NCBI GenBank assembly: GCA_963693305.1
Contig: OY855905.1
Location: forward strand, 49,268,944-49,332,943
Direction: 5' to 3'
From: Meandrina meandrites
Taxonomy: Eukaryota; Cnidaria; Anthozoa; Scleractinia; Meandrinidae
DNA length: 64,000 nt
Shown here: positions 30,101 through 41,500 of the stretch, piece by piece
How the letters are laid out: each line of letters begins with the position of its first letter
How positions within the stretch are numbered: the stretch's first letter is position 1
The notes under the pieces: model-generated
The model's input: the letters and a program-made list of their open reading frames with translations, nothing else
Database searches by the model: none
Told to the model about the DNA's origin: nothing
Translations under genes and position numbers: made by a program

Positions 30101-31612
30101 TTACCCCCTGCCCTTGTTATAATTCAGGCCCCAGTTGTTTGAAGGGTGGATAACTCCATGCACCTGATAATCACCATCCAGTGGATGGTGTAGTTTGTTT
30201 TCTCAGCACGTATCCACTTGATAGCGAATAATTAGTTGGAAAGTGCTATCCACCCTTAGAACAACTGGGGCCAGGTTCCCAAATGAGTTGATTTCTCCAA
30301 ATGAAAGTACTTTGGTTATTAAAAACATTGTTAAATCTTTATTATTTATTCCATTCAACATAAGCCTATAAGTGGTTAAAACAGTATGAATATCTACTTG
30401 TTAACTAAAATTAACAAAATGTTTTCGCCTTTACCAGGCAAAAAATGCTCAACTTAAAAAATGGAAGCAAATAACTTAACTAAGAAGGAAAGGAAAAAAC
30501 CTGCACACCAATGTCCAAGGAATGTTTCTTCATACAACCTTCTAAAGAAAGAGCTACTCTTTTACAGGAAAAAACCAAAGGTCAGTAACAATTCTTACAT
30601 TAATTATGAATCACTGAAACCAAAATGGACATTTATATGAAGGTAGTAATTACTAGAGAAAGGAGAAGATGCAAAGTATTGAGTATGTGTTAACTACATC
30701 TGTGGAAACATGAGCACTACTCACTTGTGTGGTATATACTAATGCTGGTTATTAATCTTAGCAACATAAGTACTTTTTTTCTGAATAGGTTTTTGAAAGC
30801 AAAGATCCACTGGAAGATGTCAATTGTTTATTCCAAGCACCTGTGGATCCCATGCAAAAACAAGAACACAGTCCTACATGTACCTATTTCCAAGGTATCA
30901 TAAATACATCTTATTCAATGCTTTGACATAAATTATACTGGTAATACCTGCAGATATTTTGTAAGTTTCGTGTGTTTTCCTAATCCCATAAGGGAAAAAT
31001 ATGATCAATGAGCTAAATGTCCACACATAATATATGTTAAACCATTGAATAAGGGATTTATTATTCCACCATTGATTTATTATTCTGGACATTTTGTTGC
31101 CCCACCTTGTGTCCATATTTTGCCCTGTTCTACAGTGTAATAACGTCATATTTTGTGCATTCTGGTGACCTAGTATGTTAAAATGGTGCAACGATAAACA
31201 AAACGAAATACTTGTTTTTATGCAAGCCTGCCTGGAGGTGAAAATGAGTGAACTTTAAACTGAAGCAGTTAAAAGTTCAGACTTGAATGGAATTCAAACC
31301 TGCTTGAATAAAGTTGATAAAAAAAAAACTGTGAATTCAATTTTTTTTTCACCATGTTTAAGCAAGCTTTACGCAAGCTGTTTTCACATTGACTGTATTA
31401 TTTTCCTTTAAATTATTATTGTAGAACTAAGGCTGTTGTTCATTGTCTTTTAAGATATGTTGGTTAAAGTAGAAGATTGTGCAGATGATGATGTTGAAGA
31501 AGATAAAAAACGCCTCAAGGAGAGGAGTCTTCCAGCGCACCATCCCCAAGTACTTGTCAGTATGACTGATGAGGCCTGTGAAAGAAATAAAAAACGACCA
31601 AATCTGTTATGA
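27138..31612 (+). CDS. Small spliced gene of unknown function
   Basis: The most secure part is three exons: 30461-30580 (ATG at 30461, ends CCAAAG|gtcagt), 30789-30894 and 31455-31612. All are GT-AG with matching phases and give 127 residues. The product is hydrophilic: KKERKKPAHQ, then YNLLKKELLFYRKKPK, FESKDPLEDVNCLFQAP, an acidic CADDDVEEDKK and a basic tail ending KKRPNLL. Two upstream exons, 27138-27158 (MKMKRPK|gtatgt) and 28251-28361 (MQVDLWEKKKSIKRKL..., helical), are phase 0 and could join if the third exon used the AG at 30483-30484. The better-looking acceptor at 30436-30437 instead leads to an early stop, so the 5' structure is uncertain. Basic clusters suggest a nuclear or nucleic-acid role, but I do not recognise the family. 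The first exon begins 90 bp from the end of the left inverted terminus, whose CRE-like palindrome may serve as promoter. Confidence 0.55.
28860..29188. repeat. 328-bp near-perfect palindrome (foldback)
   Basis: The outer ends TACAGTCAAAATACTCAGCG and CGCTGAGTATTTTGACTGTA are exact reverse complements, and the arms of about 140 bp stay nearly identical inward to a roughly 45-bp A-rich centre. The arms contain TTCAAATTTAATTTGAA. It lies in an intron of the unknown gene. Confidence 0.9.
30127..30273. mobile_element. hAT-like MITE, ~147 bp
   Basis: Terminal inverted repeats AGGCCCCAGTTGTTTGAAGG and the reverse complement of GGATAGCACTTTCC...; the right end reads ACAACTGGGGCCAG. CAGGCCC-type tips are typical of hAT MITEs. 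No coding sequence. Confidence 0.6.
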
Positions 31613-33317
31613 CTATTATTAAACTTACATTTCTACAACTGAATTCAATTCAATCATAAAATAGTAGCTGGTAGCAGATTCGCTCACATGGTTGGTCGAT
31701 GGCCTGTAAACATTTTTTGCAATTCCACTGACCAGGCGATAGTAGTTAGTTGTCTTCTGGTAACCGATTAAAGGGACTTTTTTTTAAAAAAAGGAAAAAA
31801 ACAAAATGCGGCAGACAATACTGTGTGGATAGTACTCGACTGCTGAAAAAGTGTACATTGAAAGCATCAATATTGTAATGTACCGATCTATCTCGTTGTT
31901 GTACAAGCACATGAAAATTAAATCGGGTTTGACGTACAACCAATGTATAGAAACCAGAGTGTTGGCAACAATTGTGTGCGTGGTTTCATGTTTGCAAGAA
32001 AACTGAAATCTTTTCAGATGTATGAATATTATGAATTACACCTCGGAAAAAAAGTAATGAACAAAGCATTTATTAGCATCTCGGGGGAAAAAGAAGAAAA
32101 GAAAAAACCTCACTTGCCCCCACTGGAAGTCGCTCCCAGAACCGCCCAGAACCTTCCACTCTCTAGCTCAGAATGATAACAGTGTGCCAACCTGACAACT
32201 TACCCAAATGTCAGCAAAAAAGGTACATGAATGGGTTACCTTGGTAAGAAATTCAGTCATGGCTCACAGAGCCCTTTGATTGTTTCTAGTGTGGATCATT
32301 GGAGAGCCAAGAAATATGCTACTCAGTGCAACATGCCCATACAATTTTAGAGTTGTACATTGCTTTAAAATGATATAAATCACTTTTGTGATGAAATATT
32401 ACATTTTTCAATCTTAAATTTTGTGGACAGTATCTCTTAAATTGTTGTTGGAAAAACTTTCCGTTATTTTGTTGTCTTCCTATGGGCAGTAAATTAACTA
32501 TCTAAATGCTTGAACACACCTCGGGCCATGAGCAGCACATGGAATCATGGGGCATGTGCATGTAAAAGCACTGCTGACTACAGGTAAATTATGCTCTTTG
32601 TTATTAACTCTATTGCATTTAACTGAATATAGAAATCTTGACAAAATGCTTCTGGTGCACTTCAATGGTATGAAATTAATAAAGGTGTGAAAACCAATTA
32701 AAATGACTTTGACTCTCTTGTTTGTGTGGTGGTTGCAATAAAGACATAAAGAAATTAATTAATTAAAAATCAAATAATTTTAAGAAATATACAGAGAATG
32801 GTATTGCAAGGAAATATGAGACAAACCATGATGCAGCCAGCTATTAATAAAAAAATAATTCTGAGTAAATATATATTAAAACACAACAGCTCAAAACAGA
32901 AACCTCATTTGGCATGATGTTGTTTTGAATGATTTCTTTTGTGTGGAATAAAATAAATACACCATTCTAAGTTCTCTTATCTTTTTGCTGCAGTGGTATG
33001 TCATGTTATAAAAGTTATTTTAAAAACCGGGTGTCGTTAGTAATGATTATACGGCTGGACAGAGATATCAGTTCTAAATAACAGAACAATTCAGAATAGA
33101 TCATGCATCAACATGTACCATGGAAGAAAGCAATCCCAATTATCATGCATCTGCTTCACTATGGCAGTGTATTTTGAAGTTTTCCGCTTTCGACCACACT
33201 TTCGTCTTCACAGTTTATAAAAAGACTACTTGACTGCTTGGCCACAGTTCGACTTGTTGGAAAACTGATTAACTCGGGCAATCCATGATATAAACCAGAC
33301 ATTGTGATACCCAAAGC
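31613..33317. other. 3' flank of the unknown gene and unique intergenic DNA
   Basis: AATAAA at about 32678-32683 is one candidate polyadenylation signal. No further gene was found. Sequence is A/T-rich without clear transposon ends. Confidence 0.4.
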
Positions 33318-33321
33318 TTAA

Positions 33322-33967
33322 GGGGGGTCCTTCTTAACTACTAAGTTGTTGCTAAGGAAGGTATCTAACCGCCATATTTTGGAAACTTGACCTGCTACGG
33401 ATAAGCTTTTTTCGCAACTTTGTTCAATTGAAGAGTCCTTCAAGAGTTTCAAATCACGGCCATATTTGACAAGTGGCGTGGCCAGAATAGAAAAAACCCT
33501 AAAACTGAAAGGGCATATAAAACTGAAAGTTAAAATCAGTGCCAATAGATAAAGAATGTCCACATGCTTAATGCTTCGTATGGGTTTTACAAAATTTGCA
33601 TTATTGTAAAAGTTATGACATAATAAACACCCGTATTTTCAGACTTTCTTCAGTAGCGCTTTTTTCTTTCTTGTAAACGGTAATCCCATACGTAGGATTG
33701 TAAAGAAGGCTATGTTATCTCCGATTCTTTAAAAAATTCAGAACTCTTCCTTTTTTCCTCCAAGTTTTAGGGATTTTAAATTCTAACGCGCGGTTTAGGA
33801 CTGGCACTAGTTATGCAGGCGCAATGTCAATTTTCAAGTAGGTATTTCCTGCCCCACAAAATTTACCATTTAGCGTTACAAAACGGTCCAAAATGGCTTG
33901 CCACTAAAACTGGTCTTCAGGAATTCCCTAGCAACTGCTCTAGATCTGTAGTTAAGAAGGACCCCCC
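33322..33967. mobile_element. TTAA transposon, family A copy 2 (646 bp)
   Basis: Ends GGGGGGTCCTTCTTAACTAC and, inverted, GTAGTTAAGAAGGACCCCCC, with TTAA on both sides (33318-33321, 33968-33971). It is reverse-oriented relative to copy 1. Its first 225 bp match copy 3 at 50772 with only a few differences. No transposase. Confidence 0.9.
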
Positions 33968-34608
33968 TTAATTTATAACACACAATGTAGGTGAGTAAAA
34001 TTGACTGATCATTTTTTTTGGTCACTTGCTCTGTATTAACTTCTATGGCATATCCTTCCTATAGAAATACCCCGTTATTGAGCCGAGTTTCAAGTTTTCA
34101 TGCTGAATCGATTTCGAGAAAAAGCGATTTTTCTGTGCGAACAACCAAAATTTACCAACACATTTTCCCACTCGAAGAAAATGACCAAATCTCTTGAGAC
34201 TTTCCTCTATGAAGTTATTTTCAACTACAGTTATAAGTTACTCACCTCTTCAGAAAGAGAAATCGTAGTCAATCTTCACTGTCCAAAAACAAAGCACTTG
34301 GAACGTAAATAAGTGGAGAAAATCAGCTTGAAATGTCGTTGTGTTGCGAACGCAAGGCCGCCATTTTCGAAATCACTCCAAAGCTGCGCGCTTCTTTCTT
34401 CGTGACGTCACGATGGCTACGCGCATACAGACAGTGGATTTGACGAGTTGACCCCTCCCTCCTGGTGCATCCCCTCCTAAGAAAAATTCCGTATCCGCCC
34501 CTGTATAGAGAGAATATCTTATGATGGAAAATCCCACGGTGCTTGGTAAATCATACTAATTATATCATTACTTTGCAAATAAATAAATCGCAAATCCACA
34601 AACTTAAC

Positions 34609-35200
34609 GTACATGATAGAATGTCAGAAATGTAATAAACAATACATAGGGGAGACTAAGCGTACACTTTGTGAACGATTCACCGAACACAGACAAGCCA
34701 CAAATAACCCTAGTCACGCTAACGCTACAGCGGCAGTACCTACACATTTCAACCTGCCGGATCACTCTATTAAAGACATGAAACTCATTCCTCTCGAACT
34801 TCAACCAACGAACAATGCTTCTCGTAGAAAAGCTAGAGAAGTCTATTTTATAGAAAAAGGTCAAACACTCACACAACATGGCATCAATTGACGGAATGAA
34901 CATTAACTAGTCAACTTATTTTATTTTATTTTCATTTTTATTTTCATCTTTTATATATTTGCATGTTATTCCCATTTTTCTTATATTTTGTTTTGGCTAT
35001 TCTGGTATTTGTTCAGCGTTGTAAATAGTTATGTATCTTATTTCATTATATCTACATGTAGTTAAACATTAACTGCCATTGTATGTATATCCCTATTCAA
35101 ATTTTAGAGCCGTTAGTTTCACATTGTACTGGCCCTGAAGAAGACTAGCTCTGCTTGTTGAAATATTGGCCAATAAATTTTGCCCTTTTGCCGTAGTACC
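34609..35200 (+). mobile_element. Penelope-like retroelement, 3' fragment with GIY-YIG endonuclease
   Basis: The frame 34613-34891 encodes the C-terminal GIY-YIG-type nuclease: CNKQYIGETKRTLCERFTEH, then a helical PLDHSIKD-like region and ENNASRRKAREVYFIEKG-like end (as read, NNASRRKAREVYFIEKGQTL). The upstream reverse transcriptase is missing, so the copy is 5'-truncated, as is usual. The 3' part ends near 35200 and contains CCTGAAGAAGAC...TTGAAATATTGG. Confidence 0.8.
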
Positions 35201-35388
35201 AGCCTTGCAATCAATTTGGTTTTATTACTTTACTTGGGCATAGATTTTTTTCCTGCCAGTTGGTACAACAAGGCCATTGCACGATAGTTTTATTTTACTA
35301 CAACTAGCAGATTCCTTCAGGTGTTTTCTGCCATGCTCAAAATGTAAATGATGCCATCATGAATATGGCAGGTAGCTAGGAATATTTA

Positions 35389-36366
35389 ACAATTAGATTA
35401 TGAGCTCGAGATTTCTATGAGGTGATAGTTGATGAGGCCGCAGGCCGAATCAACTATCACCTCATAGAAATTGAGAGCGAATAATCTAATTGTTTTAGTA
35501 TAATTCTAACTGAAATAAACGCAAATAATGGTTTCTAATTATTTTTCTACGCATTATCGAACTATTAAACGCTTTAACAAAATCGCACGCATTGAATTGT
35601 CCTTGGTAAATTTGCAGTTGTTTACGCGCGTGCACCCGTTTTTCAATAATTTCAAGCTTTTAAAGTCAAGAAACCGCTAATGTCCTTCTTTGAGTCTTCT
35701 CGGGAATTTTTTTATTCATTTACATCTAAACTTCCTTCCAAAACTTCGGAAAAACGATAAAAACGTCGCCTTTTGTGGGCGACTTTCGGCAACTGCACAC
35801 TAATGGCTGATAGTGTTCAATAGCTCAGCCAATCACATTGCAGCATTTGCATTAGTGTACTAGTAGAATTCTACTAATTAACAATTAGATTATGAGCTCG
35901 AGATTTCTATGAGGTGATAGTTGATGAGGCCGCAGGCCGAATCAACTATCACCTCATAGAAATTGAGATCGAATAATCTAATTGTTTTAGTAGAATTCTG
36001 ACTGAAATAAACGCAAATAATGGTTTCTAATTATTTTCCTACGCATTATCGAACTTAACGTTTTAACAAAATCGCACGCATTGAATTGTCCTTGGTAAAT
36101 TTGCAGTTGTTTACGCGCGTGCACCCGTTTTTCAATAATTTCAAGCTTTTAAAGTCAAGAAACCGCTAATGTCCTTCTTTTAGTCTTCTCGGGAATTTTA
36201 TTATCCATTTACATTTAAACTTCCTTCCAAAACTTCGGAAAAACGATAAAAACGTCGCATTTTGTGGACGACCTTCGGCAACTGCACACTAATGGCTGAT
36301 AGTGTGCAATAGCTCAGCCAATCACATTGCAGCATTTGCATTAGTGTACTGGTAGAATTCTACTAA
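35389..36366. repeat. Tandem duplication of a 492-bp unit with an internal hairpin
   Basis: 35389-35880 and 35881-36366 are almost identical. Each starts with ACAATTAGATTATGAGCTCG and holds a hairpin (ATGAGGTGATAGTTGAT / ATCAACTATCACCTCAT) around GAGGCCGCAGGCC. TCTAATTGTTTTAGTA... follows. Some base differences show that the copies have begun to diverge. No gene. Confidence 0.9.
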
Positions 36367-36374
36367 ATATATTT

Positions 36375-36788
36375 AGTATACAGCTATTTCAATTAACGTT
36401 GTCGGATTAAATCTTCAACCCTACGAGTCAAGACCGAATGGTGCCATGGGTATTTACTGCAATTTGCATATCACCATTGAGGAAATCTACAAGTTTGTAT
36501 TTTTGCACGTGGAATATTTGTTTTTCTTTCCGTGAAACCTTTCTTGTATCTTTTCTTTCACCGTTATGTGGTTTGGATTATTCCTTTTAAATGAAATGAG
36601 GCGAAAAAGGATCTTTTCTACACATGTCTGAAGAGAAAGGAAACGAAAAACGTCTCGTTTGCTATATCGCTGTATCTCATTAGTATTCAGCACGCGTGGA
36701 ACACTCTTTCTTCGCCCATACTACCTTTCGGTCTTGTCTTTAAGCTTTGAGCTTCAATCCGACAGCGTTAATTGAAATAGCTGTATAC
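36375..36788. mobile_element. Element with ~33-bp terminal inverted repeats, ~414 bp
   Basis: The ends TATACAGCTATTTCAATTAA and TTAATTGAAATAGCTGTATA are exact reverse complements and continue with GTTGTCGGATT / AATCCGACAGC. The inner arms have further inverted similarity (AGACCGAATGGT / ACCTTTCGGTCT). No transposase frame. Confidence 0.75.
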
Positions 36789-37289
36789 CACACAAGTGAA
36801 TAGTGCTTTCCGCGCGCGCTGATTGGCTAACTCGGAGGTGATTAGCAAAGTACTATTCACCTCCGAGCAGCGGAAGATTCGCGGCTCGGCAAATATCCAC
36901 TACTATTCACCTCCACTTCGGTGAATAATTGTTAAATATACGGCGGTATATGATGGTAAAATATATATAAGTGACCTTCGCAACTACCTCAAATCTAATA
37001 GAAATCACTACCAGAGGAAAATGTTACTGTCATTGATTATTCCAAGGAAAATCATCATCCCATTATTCCCAAAAAACCAAGGCCATTATTCCAACAAGAA
37101 AACTCTAGTGATTCTTATTCCATTATTCCTCTTCAACCCCCGATAGTTAGCCTCCTACTACTATCCTAGCTACTCAATCCTCCCCAGCGAACGTTCGTTG
37201 GGGATGATTGCATGATGAGCCAAAAGAGTACCTGCCCAACGTAGGAGGCTAACTGGTAAGCTGCCCAACTTCAGTTTTATAGCAGCTTC

Positions 37290-37395
37290 TCACAGATGCG
37301 GGGCACTTAGTCTGAAGTGTCAGCCGTCTTCTCTTCCTTACCCCCCAGAGGAGATACGGAAGAGAAGATGGCTGACACTTTAGACTACGGGGCAC
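37290..37395. repeat. Short foldback
   Basis: GGGCACTTAGTCTGAAGTGT...CAGCCGTCTTCTCTTCC pairs with GGAAGAGAAGATGGCTGACA and onward to GGGGCAC. Arms are about 45 bp with a C-rich centre. Confidence 0.75.
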
Positions 37396-37474
37396 TGGGT
37401 AAAGGAATAAAAAATGGAAAGGCCCGTCCCTCTCAGTTGGCCCGGTTTAATCACAAGTAGCCCAACCTCGAAAT

Positions 37475-37917
37475 GGTGTTTTCCATTTTCACCGTCCGAC
37501 CAGTGTCACCAGTCGGACCAACAGGGACCGACTGTTGTGAAATGGAACGACATTTTCCGATTAAACCACAGGTAGCCCAAGCTCGAAATATGAGCGTCGG
37601 CACCGTTGCGTAACCTTCGAAATATAAGGATTTGTATGGGGGAAAAACGATTGTTTCTGTAGCCTATGAAAATGGAGCGGCTTACCTTACTTTAGTTGAG
37701 TGTTTATTCTGTCCTGTGTGGTCCTCGAGCCGATTTATGGCCATTCTATTATGACCACACAAATCCTTATATTTCGAAGGTTACACAACGGTGCCGACGC
37801 TCATATTTCGAGCTTGGGCTACCTGTGGTTTAATCGGAATGTCGTTCCATTTTACAACAGTCGGTCCCTGTTGGTCCGACTGGTGACACTGGTCGGACGG
37901 TGAAAATGGAAAAAACC
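37475..37917. repeat. Long foldback, ~443 bp
   Basis: Arms of about 160 bp are near-identical reverse complements: GTCCGACCAGTGTCACCAGT on the left against ACTGGTGACACTGGTCGGAC on the right, and CGAAATATAAGGATTTGT on both. About 110 bp of unpaired sequence separates them. Confidence 0.85.
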
Positions 37918-38339
37918 CTGGCATTGCTTCCTTCGGGTGCTCAGTCTTTTTGAATTCCAGAAGCATGTTTCGAGTTTGCAGCGCCTGGCTCTGCGTTCGG
38001 GAATCTTGAGGGATCAGCTGGTTTCCTCCAAAAAGGACAAAAAGGTAGTTTTTCCTGACGGGTCACGGTAGGCACGTTAGTTTATCATGCAATGCTGTTA
38101 GAGGGTGGTAAAGAGTTTTCGTGAAAGGCCTTTTTCTCTTGTGAATGGCTATTTTTTCTTCTTGTGAAACGTGATTTGGTTTCATTGCCGTGAACCGACA
38201 TTTTTCCCTGAGAATTGCGAAAATGACTGCTCCTTTTTCTTATAAATGTGACTGTGATTCTTTCTTCCTTCCAAAAACTCTTTTCAAGTTAATATGTGAA
38301 AACTGAGACGGTGGCCTGTGGTAAATTGCGTGACCAGTG

Positions 38340-38568
38340 CATCACTCGTCATTCGCAATCTGGTCTACTCCGATAGTTAATCCTGACTTCGTGACTCTAT
38401 CTACCAGTAAAGTTGTGGGAACACCATACTTAAAAGTCCCGCCTGTGCGATACAGAGCAGTTTGAAATGGAGAACGGTAATCAGCCAATCAGCGATTGAC
38501 AAATATCCGGATAAACAAATAAATACCCAGAATGCAACGCGTGCCAAATTTCCAAGTCAACTTTCAAA
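38340..38568 (+). promoter_or_regulatory. Probable LMAN1 promoter
   Basis: Immediately upstream of the start codon at 38569 is a CCAAT box within AATCAGCCAATCAGCG (about 38481-38496). No TATA box was seen. This fits a housekeeping-type promoter; the transcript start is unknown. Confidence 0.4.
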
Positions 38569-41500
38569 ATGGCTTCCGTAGAGGCTTTGTATGGCATAAC
38601 ATTCTTATTGTTTTTAACTCGTTTATCTTTAGCTTCAGTACCCAGCGAGCGTCATGTTAAATTTCAATATAAACATAGTTTTAAAGGGCCACATCTAGTG
38701 AATAAAGATGGAGCAATTCCGTTTTGGAATCACGGAGGAAGTAAGTAACCATTGTTTTGTAAAGGGAATACACGTGTACAGAGTTTTTCAAAATGGATTT
38801 TTAAACGATTCACTATTTATTTTTAATTCTTTCTTTTAGGTGCCATACCTAGCGATGAACAAATTAGATTGACTCCTTCAATGACGAATAAAAAAGGTTT
38901 GTTTCCTGTAGTTTTATTTCCACTGAGCAAAAAACAATCGATTTGTTAAGATCGATTTTAGAATTAGCTTATAAATAAATGTAAGCTTCTAAAGTGATAC
39001 GTTTACAGTTACCACAGCTGCTTGCAAACACGTTCGATTTCTATTGACTTATAAAGTCTTCGTGTCTTTCACGTTGAATCAGAAGTCTGGTGTGAATGTT
39101 GATTTATACACTGCTTATAAAACTGTAACAACAATAGTCCTAGTTGAGGTTATAAACAAAGTTTAAAGCTTACATTTAAAGTTGTGACGTATTGTAGTAG
39201 TCTAAGAGAGATCATTGAAGGTCACGGTGAAGTATATTGCTTTGTTTTCCGGCAGAAAAAATTCTCTGTTTGCATTTTACTATTTTGATTCTTTAAAGTA
39301 GTGTCTGTACGAGAAAGGCAATTTATAGCATTTTTAACTTGGGCTAGACTGACATTTTGTATCACTTTCTGTTGATCGTGTTTTGGAGTCTTTAAGTATT
39401 AAAGAGTTAAGAACAGAGTTGTAAAGATTAATACCAATATTCAAGGAATTTTCCTTAACACTTCATTTTATGATACTAAAGTGCTGTGTGCCACCTACAA
39501 ATGTAGGCATTGATAGGATATAGATGATGATTTTATGACACTATTCATGAGGTGCCTTTATATAAAAAGCTTCTGTTGAACAGGACAAACACCAGCTATT
39601 TTTTTTTCTTTTTAAACTTTTTATTCCACTACTGAAAATTTTTACATTGTTAACGATACAAATGCAAATTTATACAAATATAAATAAAAAAAATTTACAA
39701 AATGGAACATACTACATTACACTAATTACTAGCTAATAAGACAACTTACATTGTCATTCCACGCAACTCACAAAATATCCACGCATATTATATGTTAAAC
39801 CAACAAAAAAGGTGTATTTATTTTCTTTTTTGCAAGAGAGTTTACTGCCCTATTTTAGTTTTTCCTTATTTTCAATGGAATAATAATGCTATCTTGTTTT
39901 CTCCCATTAGGCTATGCCTGGACAAAAAGTACATTTCCCCATGATTGGTGGGAAGTAGAAATAGCCATTAAAGTGACTGGCAGAGGAAGGCTAGGGGGGG
40001 ATGGTGTGGTAAGATATACAGTCTGCATATTTGTTGCATTTTACAGAGTAGACAAGTTACTTTATTGTACAATTTTCTTCAGCAACTTATCAATACAGTT
40101 GAATCCCGATAACTCGAACCCTCAATAACTCAAACCTCCCGCTAACTCAAACCTTTTTCGATTCCCCTGCAGGTCATTTTCTTGTTAATTTTACCCTCGA
40201 TATCTCGAACCCCCGATAACTTGAACCTTTTTCGATTTCCCTTGAAGGTTTGAGTTATTGGGATTCAACAGCTTACTGTAGTTATTTTAGTTGGCTGTCA
40301 ATAGCACAGGTTAAAATTTACAAGCTACCTGATCACTGGAAACAAAAACAACAGTCTATTGGTTGCTCGCATGTTCAGTTACAGTATTACAGAGTTGCAT
40401 GTTGCTGTCCCACTTTGATGGGCAATGGTGCTGAGATGTTGACAGGCAATACTTTCGTCTTCTGAGGGCTGATCTTAAGCCCTACCTGCCGAGAGAATCT
40501 GTCAAGCCGGTCAGTTTTCTCCTGCATGTCACTAAAAGAATGGGATAGCAAAGCAATGTCATCGGCATAATCCAGATCCTCCAGAACAGTTGACAGCGTC
40601 CAGCGTATTCCTCTCCTTCTGTCTTCAGTAGCGCTGACATAACGCATCCTTGTCGAACACCCGATTTGACATGGAAGCTCAGGTCAGAGCCTCCAACCGA
40701 GCAACAAAAGTCAGTGTAGAATTGCTTTATCACTTGGACAATGTGTGCAGGTATGCCATACGCCCTGAGGATACTCCATAGACTCTCCCTGTGCACGCTA
40801 TCAAAAGCCTTCTGGAAATCGATAAAATTGATGTACAATCCTCTCTGCCATTCATGACACTGTTCAATGATGTTTCTCAAGGAGAAAATGTGTTCTGTGC
40901 ACCCTCGGCCTTTTCTAAAACCGGCTTGTTCCTGTCGCAGCACTTCATTGACCGCCAAAGAAAGACGTTTCACAATAACCTTACAGAAGATTTTACTAGG
41001 TAGGGATAAAAGAGTGATACCCCGCCAATTATTACAGTCAGACAGTGTGCCTTTCTTAGGAATTGGTATGATGACCCCTTTGCTCCAGTCACTTGGTATC
41101 CCCTCACCATTCCACACCTTAGCAAAGAGTGCGAGTAATATCTCTGCTGCAAGCTTTGGATGACATTTAAAGAGCTCAGCATTAAGCTGGTCCTGCCCAG
41201 GTGCTTTACCATTCTTAAGATCTCTAATGGCTTCCACGATCTCTTCTTTAGTGGGTGGTTCAATGCTAATGTCAAGGTCTTCCTCGGCATCCTGAGCAGC
41301 AGCTGGCTCCTCCGGGACCTCCTTGTTAAGTACTTCCTGAAAGTGTTCCGCCCATCGCTCTTCCTGTTCCTTCTCAGTTGTTAGCAATGCCCCTTGCTTG
41401 CTGCAGATAGGTGCCTTCCCTCTCCGCTGACCTCCACAGATTTGCTTGGTAATTCTGTAAACTGTGCCTTGCTCCTGTTTCTGCGCAGCAGCCTCTGCTT

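Larger units (their letters stand above)
26838..34502. mobile_element. 7.7-kb segment bounded by related inverted ends (possible composite or large transposon)
   Basis: Left end 26838-27048 and right end 34401-34502 share, in inverted orientation and the same order: AGGGGCGGAT at the tip, CAGGAGGGAGGGGTCAACT, then GCGCGTAGCCATCGTGACG with TCACG. The distal parts between these blocks differ. No convincing target duplication was seen, so either one large element or two separate insertions in opposite orientation are possible. Inside are a spliced gene (27138-31612), a 328-bp palindrome, a hAT-type MITE and a 646-bp TTAA transposon. No transposase domain was recognised. Confidence 0.5.

Noticed and set aside
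33318..33563. 81-residue minus-strand frame, nearly repeated at 50768-50995
   Set aside because: Conserved only because both lie in copies of the same short TTAA transposon; no domain and no promoter.
26838..34502. Confident call of a single hAT transposon
   Set aside because: No matching target duplication was found and no transposase was recognised, so it is kept only as a candidate composite.
35389..36366. CRISPR-like direct repeats
   Set aside because: Just two long copies, no short repeat-spacer array, and eukaryotic context.
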